A stretch of DNA of 64,000 bases, taken from assembly GCA_030267565.1 (NCBI GenBank), contig BRXU01000007.1, positions 2,170,001 through 2,234,000 on the forward strand, read 5' to 3'. Shown here one piece after another: positions 22,628 to 33,341 of this stretch; position 1 is the first letter of the stretch, and every line of letters begins with the position of its first letter. A model generated the notes under the pieces. The model ran no database searches. It had not been told where the DNA came from and worked only from the letters and a program-made list of their open reading frames with translations. Both the position numbers and the translations under genes were made by a program. Source of the stretch: Pleodorina starrii (taxonomy: Eukaryota > Chlorophyta > Chlorophyceae > Chlamydomonadales > Volvocaceae).

Positions 22628-23812
22628 CAAGGGGTTGGTGTCGGCTTCCTTGAAGCCGGAAAAAGGGCGGGGCCCCACTAAATCCGTACGGGTGAAGTTG
22701 AGTGCTAGGGCGGCGAGGGCGTGAAGTGTGAGAGTGTCGACATTCCTGCTGATAGACAGCCAGAGCTTTTTCCCGAAATGCCTGCTAGCCGAGTCGTTAG
22801 CAAGGCCTGCCGGCGCCGCGTGAAGCGCGTCATCCCGTCGGGTGCATGAGCGCATGTGCGCATCGACCGAAATACGGCATTTCCAAAGCGAGCGGCGAGG
22901 GCGTCAACTGTGAGAGTGTCGACATTCCTGCTGATAGGCAGCCAGAGCTTTATATCTGAAATGCCTGCGGCTTCAGCAATCCGACCCATGTTTAGCATCG
23001 CGCGCCGTCTCGGCACCGTGCAACTCTTCCGGCCAGCGCATTGGCTGAAGTTACTTGACAGTAGACATGGAGTGTATCATTTACACATCACGCCGGCTGA
23101 CTTGCCAATAGAAGGACAGCGGAACTGTTTGCGAGGGTTGCGACGACGTGCAGTTGCCGACGAGAGTGCACAGGCTTCGCTACTGAGGTATTCGCCATAG
23201 AGGAGGCTTTACTGCTTTAACATTAGGACAGGGAATGTAGAAGTCCATCCCCTAGGTTGCCGACTGGACTTGTTGGGCGGCCCGCAGAAGACCGCTGCAT
23301 CATGCGTGCATTGGCGGCTTGGCGTCCAACAACCAACAGTTTGCCCCTCATGGTTTGCTACTTGCAACCTTTGTAATAGCAATATGCGTCAAGACGATCG
23401 GACCGGCTAGCAGAGCTGCTGTGGTGTGGTCGCGGGAAGAATGTTCGCAATGCAAACATAGCTGGTTGCTTGCCGAAACGAAGATTCATTTCACGCCGTC
23501 ATGTCAGAATTCCACTTTAAGGAACGATGAATCTTCTGGAATTAATTATAGGCCGAGAGGTGTTGGTTTGACCTCGGCCTCGGTCCATGGAGACTGCCAA
23601 ACTGGCTTTTACTCATACGAGGTTGGGTTCCTATAATAAATTTACCGTGCAATAAAGAATGTAATATTTTACTTATGGAGTCTTTCCGTTGGCCGAAATT
23701 CTGCACTTGTCCAATTACTTCCCAGATCCCAGATCCCACACACGCACGGACATGGGCAATCCTACAGGGCGGGGCCCCCCTGGGCGCTTCGCGCTGGAGC
23801 CCCGCCCAAAAA
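22628..23812 (-). mobile_element. Helitron2/Helentron-like element, copy 3
   Basis: This is the longest copy (1,185 bp), in reverse orientation to copies 1 and 2. It begins CAAGGGGTTGGTGTCGG with the hairpin GGCTTC-CTT-GAAGCC, then GGGCGGGGCCCC. It ends GGGGCCCCCCTGGGCGCTTC...GCCCCGCCCAAAAA. No target-site duplication is apparent. Inside, a roughly 60-bp segment with GAGAGTGTCGACATTCCTGC is present twice (22731 and 22912). It has no recognisable coding content. Confidence 0.65.
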
Positions 23813-25174
23813 CGGACACCGTCATGCATGGCCCTTAGTCCATGGTTGGGCAATAGCTTATCTGGGGTTCATAGAGTAGCAGTAGTATTTTCGTCAGAAT
23901 TATTTAAAAAATCACGCATATAAAGCAACATACACGGGCTGCGATTTACGAGTACCGGTATCGGTGATCGTCCCTCTGGGGCCGCATCGCGTAGACGTCA
24001 TAAAGCATGGCCGTGACAAGCCATAGATTGCAATCCGTGAGGGCCACTTCGCTAACAAAATGATGGCAGGTTGGGAGTGATGGCAGGTTGGGAGTCGCCG
24101 GCGACCGAAGAGCGAGCCTGAGTGAGCTTGAGTGACCCTTGTGACCCTGACCTTCGCACTTTGCTAGCCTAGCTCGATCTCCGGGCTATACCTAGGGTTG
24201 CCGAGCACGACAGCGATGGTTACGTGGTTACGTGCATGACGGGCTCAGATTGGGGCATGTGGAGCGAAGAGGCTTTCACGGTCGGAGTTCTGTCCCCAGG
24301 CGACCCAAACGATAAAGCCAGTCCGTGCCAGGGAAATGCTCGTTCCCGAACTCGGGCGTGTCGCCAGCTCCACCAAGCAAGACATAGCGGTATGTACCAT
24401 ACATACAACTACAGGGTGCGCTAGAGTCCCGGACTCGCCCGTCTCGCCGCTGTCTGCAGCTGCTCTCCACGCCAGCAGCGATTTCGTAGACGCACGCGGA
24501 AATACGGGAAGCCTCAGCAGGGCAGGCAGCTGCTGGGGACTAATTCAAAAGGCCCATTTCAAATGGACCGCATCTGTCTGTCGTGATTGCGGTGTATGTC
24601 CCAAGGTACTCCTGCGTCCGCAATCCAGGGCCACACACACACACCCCTGCCTGACACAGCGACCAACACAACACATCTTGCGACATCGTCCAACCCTATC
24701 AAGGGCTAACCCTCTGTCGCTTGCAGCCACCGGACGATCGGCGATGCCCGAAGGCAGGGGGCGAAGGGACCCATCCGCGATCCGCCGCGTCTTCCCCGAT
24801 CCAAGGGATCCCCCTGCCGTCAACGGGACACCCGTACCCGCCCCGATCCCCGATACCCGATCCCGGATCCCGGACCCCGGACCGCGGCCGCAGCACGCCA
24901 AAGGACGAAACGGAGCCCTCGCTTCTTCGCCACTGCATCTGCAGATCACGCAGATCAAAAAGCGCTGCAGGCTCAATGCACCGCATCGCTGTCGGCGACA
25001 CCGCCGCCGCGCCCCGCCGCGCCCACTCCATCGACCGCCGTCGCCGCCGCCGCCGCCGCCATCACCTCCAGCCATCGCCCGCCGCCACCGCCTCCGCTGC
25101 CGCCGTCTCCTGCTACTGCGGCGGCGGTACACCGGCGGCGGCTTCCTACGCCACCGCCTCCTCCGCCCAATCCT
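23813..25174. other. Intergenic, GC-rich low-complexity near the right side
   Basis: No gene is supported. A 17-bp direct repeat (TGATGGCAGGTTGGGAG) lies at 24061-24098. The stretch 24840-24890 holds short GATCCCCGAT/GATCCCGGAT repeats, and 25000-25140 is a CCG/CCGCCG-rich tract. The last few hundred bases should contain the 3' UTR of the thioesterase gene. Confidence 0.5.
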
Positions 25175-28100
25175 TCAACCAGCGCTAGGCCGAGGAGATC
25201 GACGCATGAGATCGCGATGCAGAGTCGGCGGTGCAGCCAGGTACTTAGCAATTACGTTGTCCGCGAACCACTGCATCGTGAACTGCATGTGTACCCCGGG
25301 CGCCTCCTCGAACACCAGCGCGCCTCGCTCGTCCAGCGCCCGCAGCCCGATCCAGTCCTCGCCGTACATGGCCTGCTCCCGAAGCGGCACCAGCCGCTGG
25401 CCGTCGAAGAAGGAGAACCAGGCGCTGTCGCGCGGCACAACTGCGGCGGCACGGCGGGAGATGAGGGCCTTGGAGGCACCATTACGGGTGCGTGAGAGCC
25501 TGTGCAGATGTGTACTTGCATGAGGCCATGAGCGCGTGTGCGGATGTGGACGTGGATGTGCGGGTGTGGGTGCGTGCGCGTGTGCGGCGCGTTTACTTTC
25601 GTCTTGAGTGCAGAATGTCCGTGTGCGAACTTTGTGTGTGATAAGTGCGTGCGCGCGTGCGCTAAAAGTGCGTTCGTTGGCCGCAACCGGAATGAGTGCA
25701 CCCGTCAGCCAGTCCGCCCGTCCAGTGCGTGGGCACAAGAGCGACCCCGCAAAAGAAGAAAATATATTGCCGGCGGATAGGCATATCGCATGGATGTAGT
25801 GCAATTGCATCCCCGTGCGTATCGTACGACATATGTACAATCATATGCCGCACCCATATCGTCCTCCGTAAAGCGATACAACACCAGCCGCTCCAGCGAC
25901 GCGAGGTTTATGCCGTACAACGGATTCCGCGCGTCGGGCCCTCGCTCGTTGTTGATGTCGGGCAGGAATGGATTGGCTGCCAGGTACTCCTGAAGGCGCA
26001 GAGGGTCCTTAAAGTACTGCGCCTGTACGACATGATCCCGTACAAACGGCAGGTAGGCGCCCGCGCCCAGCAGCTTCTGCATCACGTGGCAGGCGCCGCG
26101 GCTGGAGTTGAGCGGGAGCGTCCTGCGCGCGTGAATGTTTTTTTGGGGAATGGGGCCTCGGAAATGGAAACATCCAAGGGGAGAAGACGGGATGAAATGC
26201 GGGGGCGGTGAGAAGGGATCCAGGAGGCGGCTGCGACGCTTGGGCTGGAGCGTCCAGTCGCCTAGCTATCGACGCTAACCGGAAATCGGTAGGTTGGACG
26301 GCGGTTGGATCACGAAGTTGATGTTGATATCGTCTCGCACCAGCGCAGTAGAGCACCACACCTCGTCACCTGCGACCGCTGACCATGATCGATAGCCGCC
26401 CAGCATCAATCACCAACCGCGCACGCGCGCCAGCGAGGCTGCCCGGGCCCGAGCAAACGACCTCTATTACACCGCACCGCCCTGCACCGCACTGCACTGC
26501 ACCCGACACACACGCGCCCGCTGTAGCCCGCCGCCTCACCCCTTCTCCAGCTATCTAGCCACCATCGCGGCTCCTGTGCGTTCCTCTGCTGCGCTTCGTT
26601 AACCTTCCTCCCCAGCACACAACCAAACTCGCGACCACTCTCACCTGCAGCCCGGTACGTTCATGACCCCCTGGTGCTGCGCCCCCAGGGTTACCAGCGT
26701 GCGCATGCGGGGGCCGCCCGTGTGCTGGCACCGCTCTGCAACCGCCTGCGGGGAAGAAGGAATGAAATCGGAGACGGCACGCCGGGCAGGGCCCCGGCAT
26801 CAGCGGCATGAACCCGATCGATTGTTGGGGGTAGCTGTAGGACATCGAGCTCATCAGCGACAGAGGGGAGCGGACGCGTTTGCTGTGCTCCAACGCAAGG
26901 TTCGCCTCAACGGCCCGCTGCCGACAGAAGGAGATAGATGCAGGAGACGGAAGCTTCACACGCGTTTCGTCGTTGTTTGGCGGAGGCGTGTGGCCTTCGC
27001 GCTCACTGATCTGATGAATGGACACACCGAGGATTCGGTGCCCGAGCGCCGCCGACAGTGCAGCTCACCCGCAGGAACTGGCCGCCTTGCGAAAACCCAA
27101 CCGCGTTGTAGCCGCCGCTGAGCTGCGTGAGGTTTCGGAGCTGGGCGCATGCCCTTGCCACCTGCAAAAGCGCAGCCAGGCGAATCGAAGCAAGTCTCAA
27201 CAACCAGTTTCCGACATCGTCGACAAACCGCTCCGAGACCGGGTCCGTGTGCGGTTGTGATTGCGGTTACGGGTGGCACTCCAATGCACCATCGGAAGCT
27301 ACTTCCTAGTATCAGTATCGGTATCGGTGGTGAGGGAGGGCTGATGCGACGGAGGGCGTCGTTTCCTAGGGTTGCTCTCGCTGTGCTGCGCTCATTAGCG
27401 ACATGACTGAACAGCTCGGTACCGTAGGCGTCGTTACGTTGAGGAAACGCGGCGAAGATGGAGCAGTGAGCGACTCTGAGAGCAAACCCAAGCATGAGAG
27501 CAAGTGCAGAGTTTGAAATGTTGGGGCCCCGGCAGGCCCCGGCAGCGCGCTACGGTGGGCTTTGCCGTCTGCGCTGCATTGGCCCTGGACAGCAATACGG
27601 CCCATGGGCCCGGGCCCGACCTGATCATTGACGTCACCCCAATAGCTGCTGAGGACGTCGCCAAACTCGCTGCTGCCAGTATTGATGCTGTGTACGAAGA
27701 CACCTGCGCACAAACGTTGCGGGGGGTGCCGTGCGTTAGGCAGCAGGTCGGCACGCGGCACCCAGCTGGACGGCAACGCTCCCTCGAATCTCGTTGACCT
27801 TATTTTATTCCATGTTATGTCAATAATAACTTAATGTTGCTTCGTGCAGCTTACAGCAGAAAGCAGGCACCTTTCGCGGAATCGGAGCGCCAACGTGACC
27901 CACCGAGCTTTGCTTCAATCAGTTTCGCAACTGCTCCGACGCTGTATGGTGTACAGCAGGAGTCACCTTGAATAACATTAGAAAGGCTTTTGTCACTTGC
28001 AGGTTTTCCGCGAGGCCATGCCGCTTTTAGCCTTACCCATGCCGTGCCAGAGCACAACCGGTAAGCTTCCAGGGGCATCTTGTATAGGTTGCAGCACTAC

Positions 28101-28217
28101 CGAGTTTACAGCGTCTTCCAAATGAAGCCTCAGCCGCCCGGCGCCGAAGCTTCTGCCAGTGGCTGCGGCAAATATCGCCACTAGTAGGAAGAATCCGATA
28201 TCAAAATTTCGAAACAT
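25175..28217 (-). CDS. PPT1: Palmitoyl-protein thioesterase (PPT1 family)
   Basis: Seven exons on the minus strand: 28217-28037, 27966-27904, 27703-27621, 27161-27069, 26745-26645, 26122-25854 and 25440-25175. They join in frame to 351 aa, close to the usual size of about 300-330. PPT1 enzymes remove palmitate from Cys residues of proteins in the lysosome or vacuole. A hydrophobic N-terminal segment (FFLLVAIFAAATG) fits a signal peptide. Family landmarks are LPVVLWHGMGDSCC, NAVGFSQGGQFLR with the nucleophile Ser near residue 133, TLVTLGAQHQGV, the Asp in VPRDSAWF near 268, and the His in PGVHMQF near 314. All three triad residues are present. The exon-3 donor is the weak GTCGGG. The ATG at 28217 is the only one giving the signal peptide. 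Confidence 0.93.
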
Positions 28218-29695
28218 TTTAAGTTAACAATGCTGGCCCGCTAAACTCGCTGAAGTTTGAATCACTAATAATATGCTTGCGTGGCCGTATGGCGGTTATA
28301 CTGACAGTTAACGCCTCCCCGGATTCCAATGGAGCGCAACCATCACGTCTTAATGCAGGCGTCACAGTCCGATATGCCCCAAATATGACCTGCTACCCAA
28401 GCTGCTCTCTGTCTGTGGGTCTGTAGAAAGTTATTGTGGGCTGGCACTAACCATCGCTAGTTCGCTACCGGCCCTCGCGGCAATTTCGGCGTTTTTCCGG
28501 CTGGATGCAGCAGGAATCGAAGGAATTGGTTTTATTTGCCAAGCTGGTTTTGAGATTTCCTCCTGGCTCCTGCACTGCGCGCAACCACAACTCGAACGAA
28601 CAGCTGTCGGCAGCGAGGCAGGGCGCGCGAGGCTGCGGTGTAACACTGCGCGAAGCGTGGCTCATCAGCGTGGCTTATGTGCACACTGAAGCCGTCAACC
28701 TCTCGGCCGTGCAAGCATTACACAAATAAACCATCATACGATACGTGACGCCTACTGCAGAGCCCACCGATCATAGCCCACCGTGAGGGCATTCCGTGAG
28801 CGGTGTCACCTTACGTGTCCACCGCCGACGCCAGATGCGATGTGACTCTGTGTGCAAGACACAGCGGAGAGTGGACCGCCGCACACCTCGCACATCATCG
28901 GTCTTGCAACCGCCCACCTGGCCAAACCAACGTAGCGTCAGTTTTGGGCTGTACGACTATTGCACGGCGCGACAACGGACAGCCGTCGAGACCTACCACG
29001 TGCGCGCTGCGTGGCAGCGTGTCTCACTCTATAGATGGCGACCAGCAAGGACGCCTTCATCATCCTCGCTCGCTGAACCTCCTCCATCCTTAATTGAGTT
29101 CTGGCCGGCCCTGTATTAAGGCCCAAGCCCACGCGATACAAATCCCCTAAATGCACGTACCGGTATGCACCCGTCCCCCAGCCTCCCCCTCCTGCACCAG
29201 GTCAGCAAAACCTCCTATTCCCGATCGATAAGGTAGTTGCGCATTGGGGTTGATCCGCCTAGTTCATTCCTGTGTGCCCATCAGAGGGCCTGGCCCCCAT
29301 GCCCTCAAGCTGGTTAGCAACGCGATGTCAAAACAAATCAGGTCCCACCCCCGAAATGCATCACCAACAAACCAACAGCAAAGCTCTCCGGACCAAAAAG
29401 AGTACCGTCCGTTGCGTTTTATCCGGGGTCCTGATCCATTCGCCAGCACGCACACACGCACACACGCACCAAGCCCCGCCGGCGCATTGCCGCAGCCAAT
29501 CACCACGCCTTCAATGGAGTGAACACACCACTGCGTTCAAGCTCGCTTGGGGCGGCGGTGCTTACGCACTGATTCGCCCGAATTTAACACCCCCGGTCGA
29601 TCCATCCTGGGGAGCAACGGCACCCAGGCACCCGCTGCAGCATACGAGCACACATATGCCTGCACGGCTCCCTGAGCGAGCCGCATGTCAGCACA
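28218..29695. other. Intergenic region 5' of the thioesterase gene
   Basis: It contains the presumed promoter of the thioesterase gene on its left and the 3' UTR of the SdiA-family gene on its right. I see no gene with recognisable content. A short ACGCACAC run lies near 29450-29470. Confidence 0.5.
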
Positions 29696-32600
29696 TTAGC
29701 AGGGGTCGGCCGAGTAGAGGCTGAAAGTGTTGGGCTCGCTGGCGACTGCCATCAGGCGCCCATTGCCGCTGAGCGCAAGGCCCTGCACGCATACCGGGGG
29801 GCACACGTGGCCGCACGTGTAAAGGGGGGAGGGATGAAGCGTTAACTCCGCCGCCGTGGCGGCAGCGACGACGGCCGTGTGGCGGGTGGCGGCAGGTGCT
29901 TTCATACGGGTTCGTGGCTTGTGTCGACAAGGAAGGCATGAGTGAGGCAGGGAGCGCTGCTAGCTACATACGGCACGTCTATCCACGCGCGCGGTCGACG
30001 AAGCTGTGTTTGAGAACCAGCAGCAGTTGCATACATAATCGCACCCTACCAGCAAGGTAGCGTCGCAGAAGCAAGGCCTCGCTTGAGGGCAGCGGGAAGA
30101 AAGGGGGTTGAGTTGGTACGCACACGCACGGGATGCCGTATCCAGCCGCCCACCCACCCACCAACCTACCTCGGGTCGTGACAGCCCCTTGATCTTGAGG
30201 CTTGACAGGATGTTACCGCTCATATCTGACAGCACGATCCGCTTGCTGCCCTGAGGGGGGTGGGGTGGTTGACGAAATGGCGGCCCGGGGTGAGCAGAGG
30301 GTGAGGCGATCGATGCCGCACGCACATCGTCGAAGGGAATAGCAGCAGACGGTGTGGCTGAGCGGTATGGCCACAGGGCCAGGCTTGCCAGCATCCTCCG
30401 AGTGTCTAGCTTGTAATCCCAAAAACTGGGACAGCAGGGCCGCCACCTTCCGTCGCAACGTAAGGCGCCTGCCCTTGTATGTCCTACCCCTTCCCCTCCC
30501 CCACGCCTTCTCTTGGAAGCAGTGACCCACATATATAAACAAACGACATGGGGGGCGCTCCCAAGTCCCAGCCCCATCTCCTTGATTGCCCCCTAAATCC
30601 ATCACCCCACCCCCGCACACCTGCGACACAATCAGCAATGAGTTGCAGTTGGGGCCCCAGCATGTCAGGTCCGAAAGGTCCTTGACTCCCAGCTTGTCCC
30701 CCGTGAACAGCAACTGCGTGCCATGGCAAAGTTGTCCTTGAGGTCATGTACAAATGAAGATGACGTTCGTGTTCGTTTGATACAGTTTAAACATTTATCA
30801 TCATGCACGCGGCATGAGAGCACATCATTCCATAAGCACGGCCATGCGACCGGCCATGCGGCCGGCCTTACCGGCCGGTAAGAGGTAAGCACTGGCGCCG
30901 GCGCCACACTCTCGGCTGCGCCGCAAGCTCACTCACGTACCTCGTAGGTTCCGTTGGGTGATAAACGGTAGACCGCCTGAGGGTAATCCTCCTGCAAGTT
31001 TGAGGGTAGGTTTGATAAATCGTGGCAAGTGTATGTGCTATCCGGGATAGCACATACACACACATACACACACGGGATAGCCTATCCCGAAAGTGGCGCG
31101 GGTTCGCAGTCGATGACAGGAGAGATGGAAAAGGCCAGGTTGCGCGCGGCGTGCTTTTAATTGGTCTTCGAACTGTGCTTGACCGTTGTGCGCAGGGTTG
31201 CTATCTTCCTTGACGGGAGTATCTACGGGCTCAGATATTCGTTGCTCAAATGTTCCAAAAACTTCTATGGATGACGAGAAGTTTTTTGGCTAGGAAGGCC
31301 CAAAAGTATCTGTGTGCAGTGCCAAGATATCAACCATGACCATGTGCAATGTAGGAACTTGTTTTCAGTATTATCCAGCACAGTTGTTTGGAGCTGAAAA
31401 CATCTTTTTCGCCGTCGGGAGGGAGCCGGCGACGTGATTTTATGGGGGAATGGGCTTCCGAAGTTCTATGGATGATCAGATTGTATGGTCAGAATTCTCC
31501 CTAAAACTTCCTATTGGACGCTCAAAATCGTAAAAAAAACTTCTATAAATTTTTAAAATTTTGGGCAAATAGATATTTTATCCTTAGATAGCAGCCCTGG
31601 TTGTGCGGCGCGCGTGAGGTCCGAGACGGGATCACGGGAACAGGAGCGTGCGCTGAAGGTCATGTCATCATGCGGCGCGCGCTACGGTCCCAGAAAGCTG
31701 CAGCTGTGGCGGCAGCAGCAGCAGCAACAGCAGCAGACAGCAATAGCAGCACTAGCAGAAGCAGCAGCAGCAGAGGCAACAACAGCGTATGGGTGCCTGG
31801 TGTCCGATTCCGGCAACCTGCCTGTGCCATTAAAAACCCGCCGGTAGTGGCGTCGTACACCAGTCCCTCGATGCCCTTGTTGGGTCGTCGCACCATGCTC
31901 GACAGCTTGATAGACCGGATCTGTAAAAAGCAGAGACCAAGTCAATGACCCGTGGGTCGCTCGGTCCAGACACGTGTCACGCAACGTGCTGGCAGCGTGC
32001 CGCCCCAACACACCGCCTGCACCGGTGACTTCTTTCACCCTGGTTGTGCACGGAGGGACTGGTCGATATGCCCTTTTCACAAGTCCCAAAGCGCACACGC
32101 GGCGTCATGCCACCCGCCCATAATCCCGCCCACCCGCCTGCCCACCCACCCACCCACCCACCCACCCAGCCACTGCACGCACCGCGCTGGGCCGTGTAGA
32201 GGCCTGTCCTGCCGGCACGTCGATCACGACCACGTCCCGCATCTCCTCGGCGATGACCAGTCTCTCCGGGCCCGCCCATGCGATGGCTACATGCGACCGA
32301 ACGTACATATGCACATCCGTGCGTGTCACAGGGCCGCACAATCCGAAAACACGGGGGCAGGAGCGGCATCGGGACTCAGCACTACATGGGCGAGCGCCCC
32401 TTCTCCTCGTCGGTATCAATGTGGCTGTGTATTGTTGGGAGCGGCTGCGCCCTCCGTGCATGTATGTGCATGTGCGCATGGAGCACGAGAGACGGGCTGC
32501 CAGACGGGCAAATTGTCAGCAACAGAACTCGTAACAAGCGAGTTACTTTCCAAACACATCTAGAAAACCTGTGTTAGACTTTGCTGGAGTCATGGAACTG

Positions 32601-33341
32601 AATCCGCTGGCTCTGTCCATCGTGTCGCGCCACAAACCCGTCGTACAATCACCATACACACCATACCTTCCGGGTCGAGCACGGACGACAGCTGCACGAC
32701 TTGCAGCAGCCGCGAGAAATTCATGTTGTATTTGAAGGCTGCCAGGGGCTTGTCGGTAATCTGTACGGCAGGGGAACGTACCGGTATGGCCGGCCTGCTG
32801 ATCGGTCGCTAAATCTCTGGCGCCCGGTCTGTGTGTCAGTGGGTTGCCTGGTTTGGCACAGGCAGTGGCCGACAACGCCCCCCAAGCTGAAATGGGCCCC
32901 CTGAACGGTCACCCGTGTTGTACCGTGGCGGCAATGGTGGAACCATCCCCGACTTTTTGCGCGACAGGACAGGGCGGCAACTAACGAGGTGCCGCGCGCT
33001 GCCCTCCAATGTCCAGACCTCTCGCCCTCCGCCCCTGCAGCGTTCCGTCCGGTTCTATCAACCGTCGGTCGACTCACCAGCCACCAGGCCCCCTCGGGGT
33101 CCCAGCTCAGGCCCGATGCGTCATCCCGCACACCCGTCAGCGTCTGGTTGACCACGCAGGGTTGGAAGGAGTCCAGGTCAGCTGGCCAAGACGCGGCGGC
33201 TGCCCCACCCCCGCCGTCACCGCCATCCTGAGACCCGGAGGCCTTCGCAGCGGCGGCGGCGGCAGCGCAGGCGGCGGCCAGGAGCGCAAACGCAATCCCC
33301 ATCCGAGCCGGTGACCACGCCATGATCGTCTTCACCGGCAA
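29696..33341 (-). CDS. Secreted SdiA-regulated-family protein (beta-propeller-like)
   Basis: Eight exons on the minus strand: 33341-33078, 32760-32667, 32286-32183, 31920-31822, 30991-30941, 30713-30621, 30250-30170 and 29782-29696. They join to 290 aa. Landmarks in order match the SdiA-regulated family: DDASGLSWDPEG, LDPEAIAWAGPERLVIAEE, NKGIEGLVYDATTGGF, YPQAVYRLSPNG, DLSDLTCWGPNCNSLLIVSQ, KRIVLSDMSGNILSSLKIKG and LALSGNGRLMAVASEPN. Bacterial members are thought to be small beta-propellers of unknown function. The N-terminus, starting MAWSPARMG at 33323 or 18 bp upstream at 33341, looks like a signal peptide with a long Ala run, so export is inferred. The intron after exon 4 appears to start with GC. 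Substrate and role are unknown. Confidence 0.88.
31711..31783. repeat. CAG/GCA trinucleotide-rich tract in an intron
   Basis: Interrupted GCA/CAG repeats within the intron between exons 4 and 5 of the SdiA-family gene. Confidence 0.85.
32126..32170. repeat. (ACCC)n tract
   Basis: Short CCCACCCA repeats immediately downstream of exon 3 of the SdiA-family gene, in its intron. Confidence 0.85.

Noticed and set aside
24336..25523. 395-codon plus-strand open frame
   Set aside because: It is low-complexity, spans GATCCC and CCG repeats, and overlaps the last thioesterase exon on the opposite strand.
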